DNA of 64,000 nt, taken from NCBI GenBank assembly GCA_003013855.2, contig ML058548.1:1426001-1490000 (forward strand). The letters run 5' to 3'. The notes below the pieces were generated by a model. It was not told the origin of the DNA. It made no database searches and worked only from the letters and a program-made list of their open reading frames with translations. The stretch's first letter is position 1. Each line of letters begins with the position of its first letter. This DNA comes from Liriodendron chinense. Its lineage: Eukaryota; Streptophyta; Magnoliopsida; Magnoliales; Magnoliaceae. Of this stretch, positions 13,145 through 23,531 are shown piece after piece. The position numbers and the translations under genes are program-made.

Positions 13145-13851
13145 TGTTATGGGGATATTCCGAGCTGGCCCATGGCCCACAAAAGTGAGGAAGTCCATTC
13201 CCAAGAGGCCCATGACACGGTCCTCATTCTAAGATGACTCGATGACCCGCGATGACTTTATCACGAAGCCCGGTCGTCAGCCATTGCGCACGACCAGGAG
13301 TCATTGACAACCTTTTGCCTAGGAGATATATAAATTTACTGAAGACCTCACATTTTCCAAGGTCTATAGTACGACCACTCGATGGAGGTCTGCTCAGTCC
13401 TACCACCCAGGAGAGGTCCGCTTTGACCGACCACCTCAAGGCAGTTGTAATATCTACGGAGATTCGAATATCCCATCCGAATATTTTTAGATCCCTTTCT
13501 ATTCTCACTCAGGCAACCTTACATGATCGGATGACAAAATCTTACTAAAATAGGGACTCTACTGATGTATCCTAAAAGGATCGAACTTTGCAGAACTGCC
13601 CCCCAAGTCCTATAAATAGGAATGAGATCTACACCTCAAAGGTACAAAATATCGTAGCCTTCAAACCCTTACTCTTCTTGCTCCTGGATCTAACTTAGGC
13701 ATCAGAGAGTCTCTTGCCGCACAGCGGCCCCTCCCCTCTACATACTTCTTCCTCTTGTAGGTTCAGGAGATCAAGGAAGCACCCACGTCCGATATGAAGC
13801 TTGCATGGATGATCTCAGCCATCCATATCCGTTTTCCAGATCTCTGCGACA
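13145..13851 (+). mobile_element. Solo LTR, Tat-like, 707 bp
   Basis: It starts TGTTATGGGG and ends CTCTGCGACA, flanked by ATGGT (13,140-13,144) and ATAGT (13,852-13,856), a 5-bp duplication with one mismatch. A TATAAATAGG box is at 13,611. The text around 13,690-13,780 (CTTAGGCATCAGAGAGTC, then GTAGGTTCAGGAGATCAAGG) resembles LTRs of RIRE2/Tat-type plant gypsy elements. It is unrelated to the E1-E3 LTRs. The open frame at 13,252-13,548 inside it is not considered a gene. Confidence 0.65.
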
Positions 13852-14193
13852 ATAGTGGCCTTACATGTCTTAAGAGGATCTCAATGATCTTGCAGCCCAA
13901 GAATAGTTGTGTTTAGTTTCTTTTTTTATGTTGAGAGATTTTAGTAGTTATATTTCAACATTTGTTTTAGATTCAGTACTTTGGTTTGTATAAGCCCAAT
14001 GGGCAATTACTTGATTATGTTGGATGTTGGTTTAGATATTACTCAATGCATGGTTTTTCTTTACTAATGTTATGGTGCCCACTTGAAGAAAGTTAAACAA
14101 GGTTTCATTAAATGAGGATTTCCTTTTAAAGTTAACGCTTGGAAATTCGAAAAATGATTACTAACCTCGGGTTATGAAATTTGGGGCGTTACA

Positions 14194-14703
14194 TTCATGC
14201 GCATACACACATGCATGCATGGTGAGAGTGAATGGTTGGTTTTATATGCATGAGTGGTGGGAGTGATAGATATATACACATACATATATTTATACACATA
14301 ATTATATAATTACTAATTTTAAAATTAATCTAGATCATAAGTAGGCTAATTTGTTACATATATCAATGGTTAACACTGGATAGTTTTAACACATATATCG
14401 ATAGTCACACCTTGCACAGATTGATGAATGTGTAGTTGGTCATGTATGAATGCATGTATGTATGCTATTATGAACAAATGAATGTATGCATGGATACATG
14501 GAGGATGTATATATGCATGTATGTATGGATGGATGTGAGTGTACATGTATGCATGACATGTACATGAATGTATTAAAAAATCCAAGGTTATTATATGCAT
14601 AGTTGTATGATACTTAGGCAATTAAGCTGTCCAAATTATGGGGCCCACTTTGAATGTATCATGAACCAGAAATTGTGTTTATATGGTTATCTGAATATGG
14701 GAT
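14194..14703. repeat. Simple-sequence-rich spacer (ATGCATGTATG/TATACACA)
   Basis: Degenerate TATACACA repeats (14,270-14,310) and ATGCATGTATG repeats (14,430-14,570) fill the interval between the Del-like LTR end and the E2 LTR. No gene is seen. Confidence 0.6.
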
Positions 14704-16077
14704 TGTGGATGCTCGCCTCTCCGCGCTCCTGAATTCTCCCTTTCGGAAAAGGGGTGCGTGCGCGCAAATCGTCGTTTGTGCAACTGGCTCGCCTCATTCT
14801 CGAGGGCTTTTTCTCAGTTGTCGTGTTAAGTTGGATATGTTTGGATAAGTTTGTATAAGACTAGAGTTGCCACTAGCTAGTTACTTCGAATCTACAGTCG
14901 GCTAGACCTCGTAGAAACGTTAGAGAAGGGAATCCGAAGATTCTTTCCTCTAAAATGACTCCTTTTGATTTGCAACCAGAGATTCGAGGTAAGGGATCAC
15001 GATTACAGGGTGGGAAGATGTTAAGCACCCCACACTGCCTGTACCGAAGTACGGTCTCTACTTCACAGAATCGAACTAATACTTGAAAGTCTGATTTAAT
15101 CCTCGTACATTCTCATGAATGATATGATGTATGAATGTAGGTCTGAACAATAAGAGTTTCTGATGGGCATGTTTCCATTAACAGGCAAGCCCAGAGCATA
15201 CGCTCGAACTGACAGGTGCTTTATGCGGGATGCATGCTGTGTATTTGAATAATCAAAGTATTTGTAGTGACATGATAAGCAGGGGGGTTGGAAGAAAAGT
15301 AAATGTTGCACTTTTGCTAGATGCGAATGAGATGATGCTAAAAAGAGTAGCTGGATGAAAGGAGGTGTCACAAGGGTTTGCTTCGAGTGGCTAAGATCAG
15401 GACTTGGGTAGCTTGGGAGACATGGACCAGGGTCAGGCTGGGCTAGAACAGGGCTAGGCTCTTCTCACTCGGGCTCTCCTTGGTGGAGGAATGGGCTAAA
15501 GGGATGGAGCTGGACTTGGCATTTCTGGATGCTGAGAGATTTTTTCTAGATGCTGAAATAAGAGAGGAGGGGGGATATTTATAGCTGCGAGCAGTGGCAG
15601 CTCATGTAATTAGGCTTGGGGGGCACCCTAGGGGCCGCCCGTACGGCTTCTCTGCTCCAGCTTCGGAGCGTACGGCCCCCGAACTTGAAGCAGCAAAGCC
15701 CGAGGTTCGAGGTTCAGACCTCTCCGAAGCTGTGGCTTGGAACCAGGTGAGTTGACTGGGTTGAAAGATGAGTTGACATGGTGAGTTGACTGGGTGCAAG
15801 GGCTGGACTAACCCGGTGGGTTGACTCGATGATTTGACTCTGCGGGTTGACTCATCAAGTTTGACTTTTTTTAAGGATTTTTGACTAGTTTTTCTTATGG
15901 GGGCGTTTTTAGGCTGATGTTTAGGGGTGAGTCGATTGAGTTCAGGCTTGAGCTGGGCTATGGATTGGGGCTTACAAGGGTGAGTTTGGCTGGGTTTGGA
16001 CATGGGATTTGGGGGTATGGTCCTTCATTCATTCAGCTATCTCTACCAACATTGTAGCCGAAGGTGGGGTGTCTACA
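14704..16077 (-). repeat. E2 3' LTR
   Basis: On the minus strand it begins TGTAGACACCCC at 16,077 and ends CATCCACA at 14,704. At 1,374 bp it lacks the ~147-bp duplication of the E1/E3 LTRs. A degenerate GAGTCAA repeat is visible at 15,730-15,860. The likely PPT follows at 16,078. Confidence 0.9.
15576..15640 (-). promoter_or_regulatory. Palindromic module and TATA box of E2 LTR
   Basis: The minus-strand module GGGCGGCC-N7-TGCCCCCC lies at 15,618-15,640, preceded by CCGTAC. The TATAAATA box is at 15,583-15,576, 34 bp downstream. The right half of the palindrome is degraded relative to the E1 and E3 copies. Confidence 0.6.
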
Positions 16078-18009
16078 GATGCCCCTCTTTGGCAGAGGTT
16101 GCGTGCAACCGAATGTCAAAGCGAGTGGACACCCCACTTCTGACCCGGTCATTCATAGATTGTGGTCTAGAATCTTTGCTTGCCTTTTTATCTGAGTCAG
16201 TTGATTGTCTGAAAATTGATAACTTGCACATACCGCGGGAGTTTGGAGAAAACGTTGCGATTATCGTTGCATGAGCTGCAACCTAGGTACCCAATCATAA
16301 CCCTTCCGTTCCCGATCGGTACTAACATCGAAAAGGTACAGTAGAGCTTCTGCGTCCGTCATAGTCTTACGAGGTTACCGACCCTGTGATTGATTGTTCG
16401 TTGCTTTCCCGGATCACTCCAGGAGTACTTGTTTCTCTTGACTGTAAAAGTGGTTAGCTGCCCTGCTTCCATGTAGTCTTACGGGAGATCCACTACGCCG
16501 ACTTGGACTCAGTCAAGGTACTTCAGGCATCCACGCCTAGGTATGTGCGGGTGAACTATTTCCACCCAATCTTTTGGTTTTGATATTTGGGTTACAATTC
16601 ATCGTTTCCACCATTCAGATGGATTTTTTGACCGAGCCTTTTGGATTTCATTTTTTCGTATCTTGGCATTTGGTATGACCGCACTGACACTGGAGTTCAG
16701 TTCAACTGTGCCTTGAGTGCATTAAATTTGATGGTCTCCAGGGAAACCGCAAGACATCGGATCTTACTTGATTTTTGCGTCGGCTCCTACCCAGAGATAT
16801 GGAAGATCTCTCAGTGTTTTGGAGGCCGAACGCTCTATTAAGAAAATATATTTTTGGATTTTGAAAAGATACCCACTCTGGGGAGTGATACTCCGTGGGG
16901 TTTTTATTTGCAAATAGGAATATATATAATATTTTTTATCTTTTTGAAAGGGAAATTTGGCTTGCACGCGCCTCCACTAGGGATGCCTGTGGGGTCTTTG
17001 GCTAACCGACTTTTATTTTGAAAGCAGGTAAACATGATGATTGATGTGATGGATGCTGATGCATGGGGATGCATATTTGATGATGGATGCATGGTTTGGC
17101 TCATTCTCTTTCAGTTTGATTATTTTACTTTTGCTGAGGATGTAGAGAACTTTGAGCTTATTGCTTGCAGGGTTGTGCTTCCCTGGAGATTTTCTTTCCA
17201 ATGCGGATGTTTGGTCAGCGGGTTGGTCAAGATCCCGACCCGTGGTCTATCAGGTCCATCGTCCCAAGATGCTGTTTCTTTGCTGATGGGGATGGATGAA
17301 GGAAGTTGTCAGTTGTAACCTCAAGATGTTCTTTTGGGGAATCGGTGTGATTGGGATGGTGTTTGGTTGCTAGTTTTGGTCAAGATTCCAATTTGCGGGC
17401 GATCGAATCCGTCATCCCAAACTGTGAAGTGAGTGAGTAGAGTTCGAGACTCCTGAAGTGCAGTGTTAGGGATAGTGACAATTTTTGTGATTTTTTACAA
17501 ATATTTGGTCCGAATCTTTACAAGAGTAATCAGGATAGAGATCGATTATTGAAAACAGAGGAAATATTTTTGTGATTTTAAAAATATTTGGTCTGGGTAA
17601 AGATCGGTGTTTATTTAAAGCAAGGGAAGTATTTTGTGATTTTTGAAAGATGGTTTTGCAATGTTTTAGTGTTTTTTTATTTTTCTGAAATGTAGGAAAA
17701 TGTATGGAATTTTCATCCATTTCCAACTTCTACTGCTGGTAAGGCACCCGATCCATTTTAGGTCAACGAGCAAGACGAATCTCACACAGTTAAGTGCCGT
17801 AATTTTACATCTTCGAATGAGGGAATTTTAAGGGTTTTCAGTCAACACACCCACAAAGTTGTCTGTTCCTCATGTGTAATGCACATAGACCACGTATCGT
17901 CTGACGGATTCCTTCGGCCACAAAATGAGCCACATCCTCACATTGACCTTTGTTAATCCAGTTTGGGTTCTTATGCTGCTCATAATTCGGTGAGGGTGCG
18001 CTTCACCTC
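16078..18009 (-). other. E2 PPT and 3' noncoding region, left part
   Basis: The minus-strand sequence CCAAAGAGGGGCATC (16,092-16,078) abuts the LTR and is the plus-strand primer. The rest is noncoding and collinear with E1 19,535-21,770, except that E1's ~450-bp unit (about 16,150-16,620 here) is single. It ends at ACCTC (18,005-18,009), the target duplication of E1. Confidence 0.8.
18005..18009. repeat. Target site duplication of E1, left (ACCTC)
   Basis: ACCTC here matches ACCTC at 42,028-42,032. The uninterrupted paralogous site at about 21,768 reads CTTCACCTCCCAAC, confirming the pre-insertion sequence. Confidence 0.9.
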
Positions 18010-19534
18010 TGTGGACCCTCATCGATTTTCTGCGCTCCCCACACGACGTTGTTCTCGCCCCTTCCCCTTTCAGGAAAAGAAGGAGATGAGGATGCGTGAG
18101 TGCGAAATCGCCGTTTGTGCCACTGGCTTGCCTCGTTCTCGAGGGCTTTGTTCGGTTGTCGTGTTAAGCTGGATATGTTTAAGTGAGTTTATATAAGACC
18201 AGAGTCGCCACTAGCCAGTTACTTCGAATCTACAGTCGGCTAGACCCCGTAGAAACGTTAGAGAAGGGGATCCAAAGATTCCTTCCTCTAAAATGACTCC
18301 TTTTGATCTGCGGCCAAAGATTCAAGGTAAGGGATCACGGTTACAGGGTGGGAAGAGGTTAAGCACCCCACACACTGCCCGTACCGAAGTACGGTCTCTA
18401 CTTCACAGAATCGATCGAATACTTGAAAGTCTAGTTTAATCCTCGTATATTCTCATGGATGACATGATGCATGAATGCGGGTCTGAACAGTAAGAGTTTC
18501 TGATGGGCAGGTTCCAACAACGGGCAAGCCCAGAGCGTACGCTCGAACTGACAGGTGCTTTATGCGAGATGATGCATGCTGTGTGCTTGAATATTCAAAG
18601 TGTCTATAGTGATATGTACGTGAATGCAGGTCTGAACAGTAAGAGTTTCTGATGGGCAGGTTCCAACAACGGGCAAGCCCAGAGCATACGCTCGAACTGA
18701 CAGGTGCTTTATGCGATATGCATGCGGTGTGTTTGAATAATCAAAGTGTTTGCAGTGAAGTAGGGGGGTTGGAAGAAAAGTAAATGTTGCACTTATGCTA
18801 GATGCAAATGAGATGATGCTGGAAAAGAGTAGCTGGGTGGACGGAGGTGTCGCAAGGATTGGCTTCGAGTGGCTAGATCAAGATTTGGATGGCTTGGGAG
18901 GCTTGGACCAGTGGTCAGGCTGGGCTGGACCAGGGCTAGACTCTCCTCACTCGGGCTCTCCTTGGTGGAAAAATGGGCTAAGGGGTGGAGAAGGTCTCGG
19001 ACCGCACCCGGACTGGCTGGACTTGGAGGGATGTTGAAATGAGAAGGGGAGGGGGGTATTTATAGCAGCGAGGAGTGGCAGTTTGCGTAATTTTGTCCGG
19101 ACGGCCTGCTATGGGCCGCCTGTATGGCCGCTCCTCGGTTTCCAGCGAGTACGGTCGCTCCCTCGGGGCTGCTGTTGGACTCGCTGGTCAACTCAGTGAG
19201 TTGACTCAGCGGGTCGACTCGGTGGTTTGACTCGACGGGTTGACTCGACGGGTTGACTCGGTATTTTGACTCGATGGGTTGACTCGACGGGTTGACTCAG
19301 CGGGTTGACTCAGCGAGTTTGATGTTTTAGGATTTTTTTGACTGGCCTTTTTTCTGGGGGGTTTTTCAGGGTGGTGTTTAGGACTGGGTTGACTGGGTTC
19401 AGGCTTGAACTGGGCTATGGAATGGGGCTTACAAGGGTGAGTTTGGCTGAGTTTGGACTTGGGATTTGGGGGTATGGTCCTCCATTCAACCAGCTATCTC
19501 TACCAACAGTGTAGCCGAAGGTGGGGTGTCTACA
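18010..19534 (-). repeat. E1 3' LTR (1,525 bp)
   Basis: On the minus strand it begins TGTAGACACCCC at 19,534 and ends GGGTCCACA at 18,010. It contains a ~147-bp internal tandem duplication (about 18,450-18,740) and an array of eight TTGACTC units (19,210-19,320). Palindromic module and TATA box are at 19,099-19,121 and 19,057-19,064. The 80-residue open frame inside (18,795) is identical in the other LTR because the LTRs are near-identical; it is not a gene. Confidence 0.93.
19057..19121 (-). promoter_or_regulatory. Palindromic module and TATA box, E1 3' LTR
   Basis: Minus strand AGGCGGCC-N7-GGCCGTCC spans 19,121-19,099, and TATAAATA spans 19,064-19,057, spaced 34 bp. The arms differ from the 5' LTR copy by single substitutions. 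Confidence 0.65.
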
Positions 19535-19549
19535 GATGCCCCTCTTTGG
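19535..19549 (-). promoter_or_regulatory. E1 polypurine tract
   Basis: Minus strand CCAAAGAGGGGCATC directly precedes TGTAGACACC of the 3' LTR. The same sequence stands at 16,092-16,078 in E2. It primes plus-strand synthesis. Confidence 0.8.
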
Positions 19550-19611
19550 CAGAGGTTGCGTGCAACCGAATGCCAAAGCGAGTGGACACCCCACTTCTGA
19601 CCCGGTCATTC

Positions 19612-20525
19612 ATAGATCATGTTCTGAAATCTTTGCTTGCTTTTGCATCTGTGTCAGTTGATCGTTTGGAAACCGATCACTCGCACATACCGCGGGAGTT
19701 TGGAGAAAACGTTGCGATTGTCCCTGCATGCGCTGCAACCTGGGTACCCAATCGCAACCCTTCCATTCCCGACCGGTACTAACATTGAAAAGGTACAACA
19801 GAGCCTCTGCGTCGACAGTCTTACGAGGTTACTGACCCTGAGACTGATTGTGATGTTTGATGTTTTCCCAGATCACTCCAGGAGTACTTGTTTCGCTTGA
19901 CTGTCAAAGTGGTTAGACGCCCTGCGTCAGATAGTCTTACGGGATTCTACTACGCCGACTTGGACTCAGTCAAGGTACTTCAGGCATCCACGCCTAGCTA
20001 TGTGCGGGTGGGATTTTTCCACCCGATCTGCTGGCTTTGATGCTTGGTTTGCAATTCATTCTTTCCTTGATTGTGGTCTGGAATTTTTGTTATCTTTTGT
20101 ATCTGAGTCAGTTGATTGTCTGGAAGTTGATAACTCGCACATACCGCGAGAGTTTGGAGAAAACGTTGCGATTGTCCCTGCAGTTTGCTGCAACCTGGGT
20201 ACCCAATCGCAACCCTTCCATTCCCGATCGGTACTAACATCGGAAAGGTACAGCAGAGCCTCTGCGTCCGTAGTCTTACGAGGTTGCTGACCTTGAGACT
20301 GTTTGTATGATGTTTGATGTTTTCCCAGATCACTCCAGGAGTACTTGTTTCGCTTGACTGTCAAAGTGGTTAGACGCCCTGCGTCAGATAGTCTTACGGG
20401 ATTCTACTACGCCAACTTGGACTCAGTCAAGGTACTTCAGGCATCCACGCCTAGGTATGTGCGGGTGAACTCTTTCCACCCAATCTGCTGATTTTGATAC
20501 TTGAGTTACAATTCATCGTTTCCAC
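19612..20525 (-). repeat. Tandem duplication in E1 3' region (2 x ~450 bp)
   Basis: The unit with ACATACCGCGGGAGTTTGGA, CCCAATCGCAACCC and TCTTACGAGGTT phrases occurs twice (about 19,612-20,062 and 20,063-20,525). E2 has it once (about 16,150-16,620), so the duplication arose after the lineages split. It is noncoding. Confidence 0.75.
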
Positions 20526-21184
20526 CTGTTAAAATGGTTTCTGTGACCGAGCCTTTTGGCTTTCATCTTTTTGTATCTTGGCATGTGGTACGACCGCACT
20601 GACACTGGAGTTCAGTTCGACCGCACTTTGAGTGCATTGGATCCGATGATCTCCGGGGAAACCGCGAGACATCGGATCTTATTTGATTTTTGCGTCGGCT
20701 CCTACCCAGAGATATGGAAGATCTCCCAACGTGTTGGAGGCAGAGCGCTCTACTAAGAAAATATTTTTGGATTTTTGAAAAGATACCCACTCTAGGGAGT
20801 GATACTCCGTGGGGTTTTTATTTGCGAATAGAAATATTTTTTGTCTTTTTGAAATGAAAATCTGGTTTGCATGTGCCTCCACTAGGGATGCCTGTGGGGT
20901 CTTTAGCTAACCGACTTTTATTTTGAAAGCAGGTAAACATGATGATTGATGCGATGGATGCTGATGCATGGAGATGCATGATGAATGCATGGCTTGGTTC
21001 ATTCTCTTTTCGTTTGATGATTTTGCTTTTGCTGGAGATGCAGAGAATTTTGAGCTTATTGCTTGCAGGGTTGTACTCCCTTGGGGATTTTTCTTTTTGA
21101 TACGCTGGGGATTAATTTTTGTGATTTTTGTAAGTATTTGGGTCCGGATCTTTTACCTGAGTAGTCAAGGTAGAGATTAGTTAT

Positions 21185-21425
21185 TGAAAACCAAGGAAAT
21201 ATTTTTTTGTGATTTTTGAAAATATTTGATTTGAAAGCAAGGGAAATAATTTTTTGTGATTTTTTTACAACATTTTGTTGAAAGCAAGGGAAATATTTTT
21301 TGTGATTTTTGACAATATTTTGATGGAAAGCAAGGGAAATATTTTTTGTGATTTTTGACAATATTTTGATTGAAAGCAAGGGAAATATTTTTTGTGATTT
21401 TTTGAAAAGGTGATTTTGCAATGTT
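21185..21425 (-). repeat. Short A/T-rich tandem repeats (~48-bp units)
   Basis: Four to five copies of a unit containing GAAAGCAAGGGAAATATTTT and TGTGATTTTTGACAATATT. E2 holds only about two degenerate units (17,550-17,650). The frames at 21,056-21,615 are translations of the repeat. Confidence 0.75.
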
Positions 21426-22009
21426 TTTGTATTTTTGTGATTTTTTTGAAATGCAGGGAAAAGTATGAAATTTTCATCCACTTCCAGCTTCTACTGCTGG
21501 TAAGGCACCCGATCCATTTTACGTCAGCGAGCAAGACGAGTCTCACACAGTTAAGTGCCGTAGTTTTACATCTTCGGATGAGGAGATTTTGAGGGTTTTT
21601 AGTCAACACACCCACAAAGTTGCCTGTTCCTCATGTGCAATGCACATAGACCACGTATCGTCCGACGGACTCCTTCGGCCACAAGATGAGCCACATCCTC
21701 ACATTTCCCTTAGTCAATCCAGTTTGGGGTCTTACGTTGCTCACAATTCCGTGAGGGTGAGCTTCACCTCCCAACAGCCTTAATCCCCTTCATGAGTTCT
21801 AGGAACAGAGAACATCCGTCAGCTTCAACAGCGACTTCCAAATCAAGGTTGTCTATCACGGTGCGTTCAACACGAACAGGACTGCGGAGTTCTGCCCGCC
21901 TCAGCCCTTACCTGTTTAGAAGATTCCAGACACCCGTACGATCAAGTGTCAGCCATGTCTGGAACAGGTTAGGAAAGAAAGCCCCCGAGAAGTTAATCCC
22001 AGTGTAGTT

Positions 22010-23100
22010 TTAGGTCTTCGGACCACTGGGGATGAATTTATGCAGTTTGAAATTTTTGGTGAATCATTTTTTTGTGTTTTTTTTTTTGGAAAAAGTTCTA
22101 GATTCAGCTCGAATGATCGAGATTAATGCTGGTTTTTGTGGAAAGCTTTAAAATATTTTTGGTATTTTCGAAATGATCCGGGTTATCAGCCTTGATCTCA
22201 ACGGTCGAGGCCGATGCCGGTTTTTAGTTGAAAGCGAGAAAGGTCCCCCGAGAAATTAATCCCAGTGTAGTTTTAGGTCTTCGGACCATAAATATGTACA
22301 TGCTGAAAATACATTCTTTTTTGTGATTTTTCGAAAACTGTTCCAGGTCATAAAACCTCAATTTTGAACAATCAAGATTGACACTGGTTTTTATTGGAAA
22401 TCTCTCGGGATTTTATTCCCGACGTAGTTTAAGGTCTTCGGACCAGAAACCGTACAAAAGGGGGCAAGTACATTTTTTTTTGTTTTTGGAAAATGTCCGG
22501 TGTCAGCGGATCTTGATCAAGATCGATGTCGGCTTTTATTGAAAATCCCTCGGGATATTGATCCTGACGTAGTTTAAGGTCTTCGGACCCACAAACTTTA
22601 AAAGAGGGGTTGGTGATATATTTTTTTATTTTTCGAAATGATCCAGATCATCCGATGTTAGTCTTAAAGACTGGGATCGATGCTGGTTTTTATTAAAATC
22701 CCTCGGGATACTGATCCCGACGTAGTTTAAGGTCTTCGGACCCAAAACTGTATAAGAGAGTGCTGGTAATGCATATATATATTTTTGTGATTTTTTGAAA
22801 AATGTCCGGTGTTGTCGGATCTTGACTCGAGCAATCAAGACCGATGCCGATTTTTATTGAAAGTCCCTCGGGATCTTGATCCCGACGTAGTTTAAGGTCT
22901 TCAGACCAAAAATATGTACATGCAAGTGCTGGAGATGCATAAATATATATATATATATATATATTTTTTATTTTTTTTTGTTTTTTAGAAAATGTCCGGA
23001 GCCACCAGATCTTGAAGAAGACCGATGCCGGTTTTATTGGAAATCCCTCGGGATTTTGATCCCGACGTAGTTTAAGGTCTTCGGACCACAAATATGTACA
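22010..23100. repeat. Tandem array of ~130-180-bp units, E1 3' region
   Basis: About seven units share the boxes CCCTCGGGAT-N3-GATCCCGACG and TAGTTTAAGGTCTTCGGACC, separated by T-rich spacers and a variable TCTTGAT...CGATGCCGGTTTTTATT segment. Each unit can fold on the plus strand into GGTC-TTCG-GACC (a UUCG-type tetraloop) and TCGGGATC/GATCCCGA. A shorter version is in E2 (42,240-43,060). Hypervariable tandem arrays in the 3' region are a known trait of Tat/Ogre elements. Confidence 0.8.
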
Positions 23101-23440
23101 AGAGAGCAGCAATCCAGGTTGGAGATTATGGGAATTCTTCTTGGAATGGTTCGGATCATCAGGTCATATCCTTGGATGGTTGAGATCATTGTTTGACCAA
23201 GTCAAATTTTTCTTTCTTTTTCTTGAAAATTCCATGGAACTTTTCCACATCATCAAGCCAATTTCCCACCAATTTCTCACGAGATGAGATTTTGGTGAGA
23301 TCTCTTCTTTTTTCTCACCATTCTCTTCCATCACTTCATTCTTACATGGAGGTACAAGATTCACTTGCAACCACCCTTCCCAAGGAGGAGTTCTTCCCAA
23401 GGAGAGGGGGAGGGAGGTCGTTTCATATAGGTAGGGGCTA

Positions 23441-23531
23441 GGACGGCCTCCCATGGGCCGCCCGGACGGTCTTAGACCCCTGGTCTCTTCAGTGGGCTGG
23501 GTAAAAGGGTGCCCTCCCCTTTCCTATATAA
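23441..23531 (+). promoter_or_regulatory. Antisense promoter of PMD-1 in E1
   Basis: On the plus strand a TATATAA box (23,525-23,531) is followed by a CT-rich tract (23,560-23,640), a normal plant core-promoter layout. Upstream, 61 bp away, lies the palindrome GGACGGCC-N7-GGCCGCCC (23,441-23,463), followed by GGACGG, i.e. the same module as in the LTRs but inverted. E2 keeps the same arrangement with the same 61-bp gap (43,383-43,473). Confidence 0.55.

Larger units (their letters stand above)
8800..14193 (+). mobile_element. Del/Tekay-like LTR, interrupted by two solo LTRs
   Basis: The end phrase TTTGGGGCGTTACA (14,180-14,193) and the preceding text (TTTGTATAAGCCCAATGGGC near 13,986) are typical of long chromoviral Del/Tekay LTRs. 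A GAGAGAGTGCGAG leader-like stretch (about 9,200) follows a TGTAAATAGCCCC TATA-like site. Two solo LTRs (11,460-12,828 and 13,145-13,851) sit inside it with near-perfect 5-bp duplications. No clear TG start is seen and no PBS follows the end, so it is probably a truncated solo LTR. Apart from the insertions I see no gene here. Confidence 0.45.

Noticed and set aside
13252..13548. 98-codon ORF in the 707-bp solo LTR
   Set aside because: Entirely inside an LTR, overlapped by an equally long frame on the other strand, no domain.
14430..14570. Regular ATGCATGTATG repeats as a CRISPR-like or coding array
   Set aside because: Simple sequence with no spacers of constant length; plant nuclear DNA.
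18795..19037. 80-codon ORF identical at 18,795-19,037 and 41,262-41,504
   Set aside because: It lies within the LTR, and identity only reflects the near-identical LTR pair; older LTRs do not keep the frame.
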